A stretch of 64,000 nucleotides of DNA. Source: Symbiodinium natans (Eukaryota; Sar; Dinophyceae; Suessiales; Symbiodiniaceae). The position numbers were made by a program, and so were the translations under genes. The stretch covers positions 75,001 to 139,000 of the forward strand of contig CAJNDS010002708.1 in the NCBI GenBank assembly GCA_905221605.1, in the 5' to 3' direction. The notes beneath the pieces were generated by a model that saw only the letters and a list, made by a program, of their open reading frames with translations, did no database searches and was not told the origin of the DNA. Positions 12,101-24,100 of the stretch are shown here, in pieces. Position 1 is the first letter of the stretch. Each line of letters begins with the position of its first letter.

Positions 12101-15100
12101 ACCCTTTTCTCAACTTTCATGTGCTACCTTGTCTCTCTCTGCCTTTAGTCAACTCCATTCAGGGCACCTGCTTACAAGACAACCCGTGGTCTTCGCTTCC
12201 CCACCATGACAGGAAGGCGCACTGGGAGGTTCACTTGTGTGGGTACAAGCAGGGTTCTGAGCATGGTGTGACTATACTTGTAACCCTCAACCCTAAACCC
12301 TAAACTCTACTTGAAAAGTACCCAACTGAACCTCCAAGTAGGCGCAGGAGCAAACCCGGCCTGAATCAAGTCGCCGGCGTTGATCGTAAAAGCCTTGGGC
12401 CTTAGGAAGCCGAGGTTGAGGGGTCAAGCTTCCCTTCTACCCACCCTAAACCCTAAACCCTGAACCCTGAACCCTAAACCCTAAATGTGGAAGCGTAGTA
12501 CCTGCACATGTCTGGTTGTAGCTCGTTGTTTTCCTGTTGCTCCTAGGCCCAAGCACAGAACGCCTTGAGCATAACACACTTTAATGTATGTATATACTGT
12601 AGTGCCGTCGCCTCACTGTAGCTCATAGCATAGCAATCCTTCAAGACTTTGTTGTTCGTTTTGTTGCCCGCTTGTGTAAAAGAGTTACTCCGCCCGTTGT
12701 GTGAGCCATGTCTGCTGGGGAAAGGGATGGGACTGGGGAATTAGCTACTCCACTAGTGCCTCCTGCTCAGCCTGCTGGTTCACACCAGCAGGTTATGAGC
12801 CCAACGCAGGGCTACGGCACCGTGACGCCGCAATCATCCCAACCTCCCGGGAGGGATGGTTTGCAAGAGCATATGCATTCCGCAACGCCTGATGCACCCA
12901 CCGCCGGCATTGAGGGTGGTTTGGGTTTTGTGGATATGGCTGCGGGAAGGGCGCGTGCTAGTATAGACCCAGCAGAAGGCGTGCAGCATGCGTCGACCAC
13001 CCCTGAGGGTGGGATATTGCACGGTATGCCCCGAAGCATGCCACAAGCAGTGCAACCTCCGGACGGAAGTCCAGGACCAGAGGCCAACACCATCCTGCGT
13101 CAGGACACCTTGGGTGACGACCGTCAGGTTACAGACCAAGGTGGTGACAGGGGTTTGGGGGGCATAAGGTCAACTGGTGAGACCGCTGGAGTTGAGGGGT
13201 TCATGACCCCACGTTCACAGGGTTTGCCCGCTATCTCCGAAATGGTTGAAGGCATTCCTGGTGTTTTCATGTCTCGTGTTTCTGAGTTTTTCCGTGTGGC
13301 AAGGACTGAGGTGCAGGCCCAGTCACCACCACACCACACACGTGCAAGCCCTGGAGCAGTGTCTAGGGTGAGGCCTTTGGGAGATGGGAGTGTTGGGTCA
13401 AGTGCTTCGCCGCCGCAGCCGGACTCAATCGGCACACCCACCACTTTTGGCCCCGGGCCCGGGAGGGAATCCCCATTACTCAATGCCGAGTTGCTGCAAT
13501 GCATGCAAGCGCTTGAGCAAAGGGCCCCACTCCTTTACCCTAGATCTGCAGCCCCTGAACGCCCCTCGAGCCGTACCGAGTCGTCGTCGCTCCCTCAAGA
13601 GGCAATTCAAGCAGAGGTTGCCAGGCAGCTTGCAGGTTTTGAGGCTAGAGCCCAGGCGCAGGAGGTGGAGAATCAGAGGTTGAGGCAGCTACTTGAGAGG
13701 AGTGAGCAGAGAGAGAGGTCCATGCGGGAAGTAGTGTCAATGCAAGCACAGACCCCAAGTGGCCCACCTCTAATCCCTACTGCCGCTCATGCGCATGTTG
13801 AGGCCCCTCTGCCAGCACCATCTCTTGCCCAGCAGGTGCAGGATGCCACCTTGCAGGCGATGGACGCATTGAGGGCGCCTGCGTCTGCATCAGGGTTTTG
13901 GTCTAATTTGTGGTCGGGTTTGCAGGGTTCGCAAAGGTTGCCCAGCAATGCAACCCCACCCGGAAGGGCTGGGCATGTGCGTGAGCCCATGGCTCAATCT
14001 GCCCAGGTTGCACAGGTGCCAGGTACTCACAGGGCCTCTTCTGGCCCAGACCCCACTTTCCAGCCCGAAACCCTAGGTCTGGGGCAGATGAGGGCTGAAG
14101 GGGCCAATTCCGGCGCAAGTCCACATTCTCGGCCCAAAAACATGGGTTTGTCGCAGATTCCAGCAAATCGTCAGGTTTCAGGCGGTTTTGCCAGCACTGC
14201 AGGCCAAACGCCGCCCGGGAGGGTCGGGCAGGTGCCCGACACTCAAGGTTCTCAGGTTTCAGCCGCCGCTGCAGCTCAGGTGCCAAATTCAGTTGTGGAC
14301 GCATTGGTTTTGGGGGTGCAGCAGCTGCAAAGCTTGCAAGCTCAGCAGCTCAAGGTCAAAGGTGACGACGCCCCTGAAGCAGTGAAACCAGGCATCACAA
14401 CGCTGCCCAAACTTGTTGCCCCTAACCCGTCAGGTGGTTCTTTGGAGTTCCAGGATTGGCTTGAGTTGGTCAGCGGATTGATGACAGACTTGTCGGATTC
14501 GTCGCAGCTTTGGTGGACAAGCGTCTTGCAGTTGGCGCGTGATGCCTTTGCCTGTTGGAGCACTTCGTCCCCCGTGGAGCGGTTGAGAGTGGCCCCGGAT
14601 GACAGGACGGAGATTGTTGAGGGCAAGTGGTCGCGTGTGAATGCCAGGGCATGTGCCATGTTGTTGGAGTCGTTGGACGCGTCCGTCAAAGCAGACATTA
14701 TAGCACGCAGGGCAACGCAAAACGCAGCGCACATCATGTACCGCTTGCACACGATTTACCAGCCTGGTGGAACCAGCGAGCGTGATCTGATACTCAGGAA
14801 CTTGCACGACCCACCGCCGTTTGAGGACGTGGCAGCCGGAGTGAGTCTGTTGAGATCGTGGGGTCGTTGGCATCGCCGTTGTTTGGAGTGTGGTATGGTT
14901 GCCCCGGATCCTTCGATCTTGGCCCGTGGGTTGACTACTGTGACTGCCCAGCACATAGCCGAAAACGCAGATGTCCAGTTCCGGACGCAGTGCGTGCGCA
15001 GCGCGTTGCACATTGATCTGCACCCATCGGGAGATGAGGTTCTGGATTACCACAAACACCTGTTGGCTGAGTTTGAAACCATGGCTGGGGGGAGAGATGC

Positions 15101-18100
15101 AAGGAAGGCAGATCCCGATCCCAAGGTCCAGGTGTTGAATGCAGCCGCCGACGCATCAGGTGGTGGAAACCGACCTTCCGGGAAAGGCGCTGGGGGAGGC
15201 GGGGCAAAGCCCCTCACTGTCAAAGGGTGTAGAAGTGGGCCCAAGTGCAAATTTGCCCACAACATGAGTGAACTCCCCAAAACTGAAAGGGACAAGAAGT
15301 GTTTGGCGTGCGGGTCAGAGGAGCATCGTGCAAGAGATTGCAAAGCTGGCAAGGCTACGCAGGACTCAACGGCCCAACCGTCAACGCCAACACTTCAAGC
15401 AGCTGACCCCATTCGTGAGTCCGACTCAGCTGCCGTGTCATCCACTTCACCCGCGTCTCAACCCATTGTGCCTGCAACTCCGGTGAACGCGAGCATGGTC
15501 GAGTTCGTGCAAGAGGCGCTAAGGGCCATTAGGCAGGTAGAGGCCAACGAAAGGGCAGAAGTTTCAGTCAAAGCATCGGGAGGTGATGCGGCCCGGAATC
15601 CCTCTATGCAGAGCTTGACGATCCACTGCCCCACGTGCAACCCTACAAACTCGCCCAACAGTCAGCCTGAGGGTGTGAACGTGTTCGGTTTGGTAGATTC
15701 CGGCGCAACGCATCCTTTAAGACCAGCATCGTCACAGAAAAATGGCTCGAGGCAGAGCAGGCGGAGGTGGGTTTAGCGGGGGGCCACGCGTCACACATGC
15801 GCATCACCAAACACGGGTGATACTCACGCCTCCCGGGAGGGATGGGCTGCCAGCTGCAATTGTGCCGTTGGGACAGCTCGTCACGCGGTTGGGTTACATG
15901 TTGGGTTGGACAGCTGATGAGTGTTTCTTGCGTTCCCCTGAGGGTGAGCTCACCACGTTGAGGGTTCAGAACGGTTGCCCTGTGATTGAGCATGATAGGG
16001 CATTGACGCTAATCGCTGAGTTGGAGGCTCAGCGTAAAAACGCACGCAGCACGTTTGCAAACCGCACTGCAAACGAGGTCTCTTCAACCCTCGTCATAGC
16101 CAAAGCACTTCAGGCCTTTGGCTTGCCCCTTGGAGGGCAGGATGAGCACGTAAGTCCAAGTCTGAACCCAGGGTGGGGACATGGAATAAGTGCCCAAATG
16201 ACCGCGCCCATTTGGCCAGGGCAAACCCCCCTTTTGGAGCCAAAAAAGGGGGTTTGTGGGACCCAAATTTTGGATCCCAAAGTGTGCCTGCAGCAGTCCT
16301 CAACCATTTGGTTCAGGTTGGACGCCGACGATGAGTGTGACGACAACCCCACACGATACCAGCTTGATGGTGATGGGGATTCAAGCATCTATGATTTGGA
16401 CTGGACTCGTCTGCCACTCTCGCCGCTCGGAAGAGATGGGCCTGCACAGGTGTCAGGTCCACTGCCGTGTTGTCCGGGCAGGTTTAGTTTAGATGGTTTT
16501 GGTGCGTTTTGCATGTTTGGGCTGCGTGAGGTCCAGCCAACAAACTGCCAGGACCTAGCCACCAGGCCAGGAGGAGAGCACGAAACCACAGTGCCCAGCA
16601 GTGTTGCAGTTCCAGCAACCTCCCCCCGGGAGGGCGGGACCCGCATCGCACGCCAACGTCTGACGGCAAACCTCCTTTTTCAGCTGCTGTTATTGTGTCT
16701 GTTGTTGCTTGGCGTGCGTGGCGCAGTGTTTGCACCGTGCCCTGGTGTCCGGAACCCGCCCGCAGCAGCTTCAGGCACTCCAGTACCGTACTGGGTCGAG
16801 GAGGAGCTTAGGTTGTGGGGTTTGAGCGGTGTCGTGCCGGAGCCTCCTGTCCAGGAGGAGTCCCAACAACCCCTTGCAGAACGTGTGCTGCTCACGACTG
16901 TGCGTTTAGCTGCAGCAGCAGATGGCCTTGTGACAGCAGTTTGTTGGGGCATGCCAGGGTTTTACCTGTTCCGCAAACGTGATCATCCTGTTTGTGCGGT
17001 ATTCATGCTGTCTGTCTTTTTGCAAGTCGTAGGTGCCGCCAGCCAGCAGGATGAAGAGCCCGAAGACATGTTGCTTCCAGTTCCCTTAGACGCCGACCTG
17101 ATGCTTGCAGTTTGCATTTTCGGTATCGCGTTTTGTGCCATTGGTTTATGGGAGTTTCTGAAGTGGGGTTTTGCCTTCTTGTCACGCAGAGCCTTCGGCA
17201 CGAGCAGTGTGCCGCTAAGCCCGCGAAAGGCACGCAAGCTGCAGCGTCTTCGGGACCGCACGGAGCAAGCAATCCGGGCAGAAATCTCTGAAAGGGAAGC
17301 AGCGGCCAGTTCCTCACAGCGTCTTGCGACCGCTTCCGGGAGGAATGCGCTAGCTTCCACCAGGCAGGCCGATGAAGCACCAACTCGTTTCTTTGCAACC
17401 CCTGAGGGGGAGAAGCTCCATCGCACCAAGGACTGTCCTGCAATTGCAAGGTCATCCAATCTTTGCACATTTGAGGTGCGTCAGCGGTGCCACCGGCGTG
17501 CACCAGATCACACCACGCGCAGCACAGGGTAGGTACTACTCCGCCCTGACGGGCTGGATGCACATCTCATCGTGCATTCATGCCGCATTTTGCCCTTTTC
17601 CGCACAAGAGGTGCCCTGAGAGCCCTCTACACAGTGAGGCCGTCCGGCCAGCTACAGCCTTTCTTCCGTAGGAGCTTGTACCTCCTCCCGGAAGGGACGG
17701 ACATGTACAGGTTTTTGATTGTCGCTTCCTCCTGGCGAAGGAGCGAAGGAGGAGTGTGGAAGCGTAGTACCTGCACATGTCTGGTTGTAGCTCGTTGTTT
17801 TCCTGTTGCTCCTAGGCCCAAGCACAGAACGCCTTGAGCATAACACATTTTAATGTATGTATATACTGTAGTGCCGTCGCCTCACTGTAGCGCATAGCAT
17901 AGCAGTCCTTCAAGACTTTGTTGTTCGTTTTGTTGCCCGCTTGTGTAAAAGAGTTACTCCGCCCGTTGTGTGAGCCATGTCTGCTGGGGAAAGGGATGGG
18001 ACTGGGGAATTAGCTACTCCACTAGTGCCTCCTGCTCAGCCTGCTGGTTCACACCAGCACTAAACCCTAAACCCGAAACCCTAAACCCTAAACCCTAAAC

Positions 18101-21100
18101 CCTAAACCCTTAAGGGTTTCGGGTGTGAGAGTTTAGGTTCAAGCTGTACCCCGCTGTCGTGACTGTCGTGATAAGGGCTTAGGGCCCAGGGCTTGAACGG
18201 GCCTATCCCAGTGACTCCTAAACCCTAAACCCTAAACCCTAAACCCCCAACCCTAAACCCTAAATATTCCTTACACTATGATAGGGCTCCTTATATGGTT
18301 TACGAAAGTTTCCGTAGCTAAGGGGTATTGGAGTCTCTGGTAGGGTATCCGGGTACTGCGTGAACAGCCCGACGCAACCCTAAAACCTAAAACCTAAACC
18401 CTAAACCCTAAACCCTGAACCCTAAACCCTAAACCCTAAACCCTAAGCCCATGAACGCTGGCCCCTTTGTGAGAAAATGTCTTTGCCCCGACCGCCCCTG
18501 CGACTCCAGGAGGTCCCTTTGCGGCTCCTGGAGGCCCCTTGGAAGCCCAGCGACGGCAGGTTGCCTCCCCCCCCCCCCCCCCCACGCAACAACAACAAAA
18601 AAAAAGAAATCGCTAGGGTTTAGGGTTTAGGGTTTAGGGTTTAGGGTTTAGGGTTTAGGGTTTAGGGTTTAGGGTTTAGGGTTTAGGGTTTAGGGTTTAG
18701 GGTTTAGGGTTTAGGGTTTAGGGTTTAGGGCCTCGGGTTTAGGGTTTTAGGGGTTTAGGGTTTTAGGGTTTAAGGGTTTGGGGTCTAGGGTTTAGGGTCC
18801 AGGGTTTAGCGTTCCTGCACGCCATTCGTCGGCAAACCCTCAACCCTAAACGCTCAAAGACATACTATGAGGATGGGTTTAGGGTTTAGGGCTTCTACAA
18901 AGGAGTCGCGCAACAACCCCATAAACCTACTTTCCCCGATATGTCAGGATGCAAAAGGTAATCAGAGTTCAGGGCTTAGGGCGCCCTCTATATCCTCGCA
19001 TTCTAAACCCTAAACCCTTAACCCTAAACCTTAAACCCCGAACCCAAAACATTGAAGGGGGTTCGAGAACCCCTAGATGCCCCCAAAATACCCAATTCCC
19101 TAAACCCTAAGCCCTGAACCCTAGGCCCTGAACCGGGTTTAGGGTTTAGGCTTAGGGTGTAGGGTGTAGTGTGTAGGGTGTAGGGTTCGAATTAAAGTAG
19201 GTAATAAGTAGTCTTAGACCTGTGGTTATAAGTACCCATGAACCTCCAAGTAAACCCTGTAAATTCAAACGCGGAAGTTCCAGGGGTACAATTTCACTTC
19301 GTTTCAGAAATGCACCTCCAGCGGGGATTAGACCACTTTACGGTTCAGGGTTTGGGCTCAGGCATAAAAAAAAGACAAGGTTCACCGGCATGTTAGGAGA
19401 AGAAGGGTACACCTTTGGGTGTGAATAAGTCTCCAAGACCTACAAAAAGGGGGGTGTGCTGGTGGGGGTCCAGGTGTCAGTACACTAAGCATTGGGGGGG
19501 GGGGGGGGGACATTCCATGGACGCAGGATCTCACTTGAATCCAAAAGCCCTAAATCCGAAAACCATAACTCTGAAGCCCTAACCCAAAACCCTAAACCCT
19601 AAACCCTAAACCCTAAACCCTAAACTCTAGGTGCCAAAAGGCTTTGGAGGGCAGTCCACGTAGGTGCCATCAGGCATTCGGACCTCCGAGGGCTCTGAGC
19701 TCCAAGGTCTTTGGAGTTGGGTTTAGGGTTTAGGGTTTAGGGTTTAGGGTTTAGGGTTTAGGGTTTAGGGTTTGGGGTTTAGGGTTTAGGGTTTAGGGTT
19801 TAGGGTTTAGGGTTTAGGGTTTAGGGTTTAGGGTTTGGAGTTTGGGGTTTAGGGCTTGGGGTTCTCAGTGTCCCAATGCCAGTATGCACTCACACACAGA
19901 AACCCGTGAACACTTAACCCTCAGACACTCACCGGTTCGGTGTGTGAACGACCCAGGGTTCAGGGCTTAGGGTTTGGGGTTTGGGGTTTGGGCCCCAGGT
20001 CCCGAAACCCTACACGCCGAGACCCTAAACCCTAAACCCCAAACCCTAAACCCTAAACACCCCGAACCCTAAATACACCAAACCCCCAAACCCCTGCCCA
20101 CCCCAAAACCCTAAACCTTAAACCCTAAACCCTAGCCCTAAAGCCGAAACCCTAAACACCCCAATCCATTTTTCTCATTCTCAACTCAGAGTTGAGGCGG
20201 TCTCACGAGTGATCTGGAGTAGGGTTTAGGGTTTAGGTTCAAGGTTTCGGGCTTAGGGCTTGAAACTCGAAACCCCCCAAGCCCACTTTCGCAGGCCTGG
20301 AGTCCTCCGGCGGGGGCTTCCAGGCCGGTGCTGGCGGTTTGCGGTCCTTGAGACCCATGCTAGGGGCCCTTCCTTCTGGTGTTTAGGGTTTAGGGTTTGA
20401 GGTTTAGGGTCTTGGGATGTTCAGGGCCCCAGATTCCTCAAAGTTCAGCGCAGGTTTCTAAATGACAGTAGGGCTAGGGTGTCTTTTCTCAGCTGTGCCC
20501 TTAGAGAAATGAACACGCCGTGAGCTCTTTAAATTATATGGTCCTTTTGGGGTACCCTTTCGTGGCAACCCTGAACCCTAAATCCAAAAAACCTAAACCC
20601 CAAAAACCCCAAAGGGCACCACTGGGTCAGAAGTCCAAACGCGGGCTGCCTACCTCAGGCCCGGAAGGTGGTGATTACCCGTGCGTTTTGGGGACCTGGT
20701 GAAGAATCTCTGACAGAATAGACCCCTAAACCTCAAGCCCTGAACCCTAAACCCTAAAAAACAACTAAACCCTGAACCCTGAACCATATGGGGGTTTACG
20801 ATAATAAGGGACCTCTCATATAGACCCCCATGTGGTAGGATCCCCTTCTAACAAGGACTTCAATCAGGCACCCCCTAATATCCTAAACCCCCATAGATAG
20901 GGACCATAGTTAGGAGTGTCTTGCTGGCTACAGCACCTTCAGCCTAAAGGCTTGACCTAAACCCGGAGCCCCTAAATCCTTCATGACAAAGCGGTTCGGG
21001 TTCAGGGTTCAGGGTTCAGGGTTTAGGGTTTAGGGTTCAGGGTTCAGGGTTTAGGGGTTTTAAGGAGCACGCATTCCGAGGTCCAGGCCGGACACGTTGT

Positions 21101-24100
21101 GGTCCTGCCACAAGAAGGTGAAGCCTGTGCAGAATGAGGCTTTAGGGCTACAGGGCCTGCATGGACTGGTTTAGGGCTTAGGGTTTTACCATTGGCCTGG
21201 CCCTGCGATTCGCAAGGCCCCTTTTACATCACTATGTAATTGGTATCACCCCACCCTCCCAGAACCCCTTTCCATTTGAATTGCAAATCCATTTTCTTAC
21301 TTGATCACGTGCTTCCGGAAACTTCCTCCTGCGTGAAAACTTGACGTTAAGCTGGGTCGGGGGGTCCAGTGTCTCTTTTAGTGGGCAAGGAGAGTCCCAA
21401 CAAAGGAAGGAAGGGTCTTGACAGGGTCGCGGGTCCCAGAACAGAATGGGGTTTCGGGGGGTCGCGGGGGAGGTCACAGGGAGGGTTTCAGGGGCTGTCA
21501 GGGGCGTGGCAGAGGAGGGTGCCAGGACAACAAAAACCGAATTAAACCCTAATTAAACCCTGCTTAAACCCTAATTAAACCCTAATTAAACCCTATACAC
21601 CCTAAACCCTAAACCCTAACCCCCCCCTCCCACCCCCCAAAAAAAAAAAATAGTTTTGGCAGAGCTCGGGCTGATCTGGCCAGAGTGCACCTCCTTGGGG
21701 CGCTGTGGCGAGGGGCCAGGAACCCGCAGACCGGGCTTTGGGGTACGCTTTGAGGCTTTGAGAAAAAATTGTCATCAAGGTTTAAATGTTCATGGGTAGA
21801 GAAGGTTTAGGGTTTAGGGTAAAGACACAAGAAACCTTAGACCCTGAACAATAAGCTGGAATGCCAGGAATCAAACCGAGCAACGTAGTCATCCTAAACG
21901 ATGGGGGGGTTTAGGGTTTAGGGTTTAGGCTTGCCCCTGAGTAGGTCCCTATTTCTTTGTTTAGGGTTGAGGTCTTAAGCATGTTCACCGATCAGAGTTT
22001 GCGGTACACTACCTACAGGGGTTTGGAGCTTCAAGAATTTTTGTGAGTTTTAAACCCTAAACATCTTGCACCCTCAATGCTGCAGCCAAACACGACCGTT
22101 GGCGGCCAAAATCCGGGTTTAGGGCTTAGGGTTCAGGGTTTACGGCTTAGGGCTGAGGGTTTCGGGTCTAGGCTTTGGGGTTTAGGGCTTGTAAGGGTCG
22201 ACGGCTGCCTGTGTAGTCCGTGTGCTCGCCGTAGCGCATCTGCCCCGGCAGGGGCTCCTCCCTTAGGTCAAAAGGCCCATACTTGGAGGTTCATGGGACT
22301 TAATAACCACTTATAACTGTACTTAGAACCCTACTTACAAGACCCCTAAAGGGCCTTATAGGGGTTATCCCAATTATAAGTAGGGTGATAAGCCCAGCTA
22401 TAAGTGGTTATGAAGCCCAAGTATGGCGGATCTTCAAGCTGCAGGCACAGAGAGCCCCAGACTCCCGGATTGAAGGAACATAGCTGGTGCCATGATCTTA
22501 GGGTTTAGGGTTTAGGGTTTAGGGTTTAGGGTTTAGGGTTTAGGGCTAGAGCATAATCTCGGGATCCTTGCCCTCAAACGAACTGTCTTCCTCACATGGT
22601 TGCGGGTTCGTTTGTGGTCAGCAAGGTCATGCCACCTCTCAGGTCCAGCATGCAACGACTTGCAGATGTGTGCGGATGCCGTCTGGCTGAAGAATTGAAA
22701 AATTCATGGCCTCCTGTGCACCATGGCTGAACCCTAAGCCCTAAACCCCAAACCCTAAACCCTAAGCCCTAAACCCCCCCATCCCCCCAAACACTCCTTT
22801 AAAGGGTACAGTAGTACAGAGGGGACCCTGGTTCCCGTCTCGCATGTCGCACCTGCCCTGGGCAGTTTCAGGCATTTCGCATGCCGAGGTGCCCGTCCTT
22901 GTAGGCCGGGTAGTAAGCCAAGCGCAAGGAGTTCTCCTTCTTCGCCACTTAGGGAACCCCTAAGCCCTAAATCCTAAACACTGGGCCCTAAACCCTAAAC
23001 CCTAAAAACCTATAAACCCTAAACCCTAAAGCTTTTCGGGGCTCGACCGACCTTGTGGCCCTCTCAGCATCGCTCAGGCCATAAACTACCTTAAGCTACC
23101 GGATTCTACCCCCGCATACCCTAAGAGCCCTAGTTAAACCCTAAACCTCTAGACGCTACGCCCGAAACCTAAAGCCAAATGCGAGGCTAACCCTCCCCCC
23201 AATTCCTCCCTTCGTCCCGCCCCCCCCCCCCCCTCGCGCCGCACCGTGCTGCTTGTCTTGAAAGAATTGGTCAAAGTGCCCCAGCGGCCTAAGATCAAGA
23301 CGGCTTCGGGCTCAGGGTGTGCCCCAAAACCCGTGTAGAATGCCAAGGGCCCAAACAAACACCACAGCCCGAACTCCCCCCTCCCACAAGGAAAGATACA
23401 GGCCATTCTCCGCTTTGCCCTCCTCAGGAATCAAAAGAGGATCCCCTAAACCCTAAACCCTAAACCCTAAACCTAAACCCACCCTAAACCCCTCCTCACC
23501 TCCCCCCCCCCCCCCTGATGGCAGAAGAGACCTCAAACTCCTGATTGCGAGTCAAGGGTCTCTTCCTTACACCCTAAACCCTAAACCCTCAAACCCTACA
23601 ACCCCAAAACTCTAATACCCGAAAACCCTAAAACCCTAAAACTCTAAAAACCCTAAACCCCAAGCCCTAAAACCCTAAGCCCTGCACCCCAAAACATGCA
23701 CCCAAACCCTAAACCCTAAAACCTAAAACCCTAAAATCCTACAACCCTACAACCCTAAAACCCTAAAACCCTACAACCCTAAAACCCTAAAACCCTAAAA
23801 CCCTAAAACCCTAAAACCCTAAAACCCTAAAACCCTAAAACCCTAAAACCCTAAAACCCTAAAACACTAAAACCCTAAAACCCTAAAACCCTAAAACCCT
23901 AAAACCCTAAAACCCTAAAACCCTAAAACCCTAAAACCCTAAAACCCTAAAACCCTAAAACCCTAAAACCCCAAGCCCTACACCCCAAAACCTGCACCCA
24001 AAGCCTACAGCATGCTTGGGCTTTCTGGATTCAAGCCCCCTCCACTTACAAGCTCCGGCTTAGGGCTTCGGGTTTAGGGTTTAGGGTTTGGGGGGGTTTC

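Larger units (their letters stand above)
12486..18059 (+). mobile_element. Copia-like LTR retrotransposon lacking integrase and reverse transcriptase
   Basis: 5574 bp with two 305-bp LTRs beginning TG and ending CA, flanked by the 5-bp duplication CTAAA (12481-12485 and 18060-18064). The target is itself a CCCTAAA array, so a 12-bp duplication is equally compatible. Internal order: primer-binding site, Gag with CCHC knuckle, aspartic-protease motif, a region with hydrophobic segments, polypurine tract. No DDE integrase, YxDD reverse transcriptase or RNase H is encoded, so it must be mobilised by a relative. It lies in intron 15 of the dioxygenase gene, antisense to it. Confidence 0.9.

Noticed and set aside
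16084-16303. Minus-strand frames inside the LTR element
   Set aside because: Shadows of the plus-strand polyprotein in GC-rich sequence.
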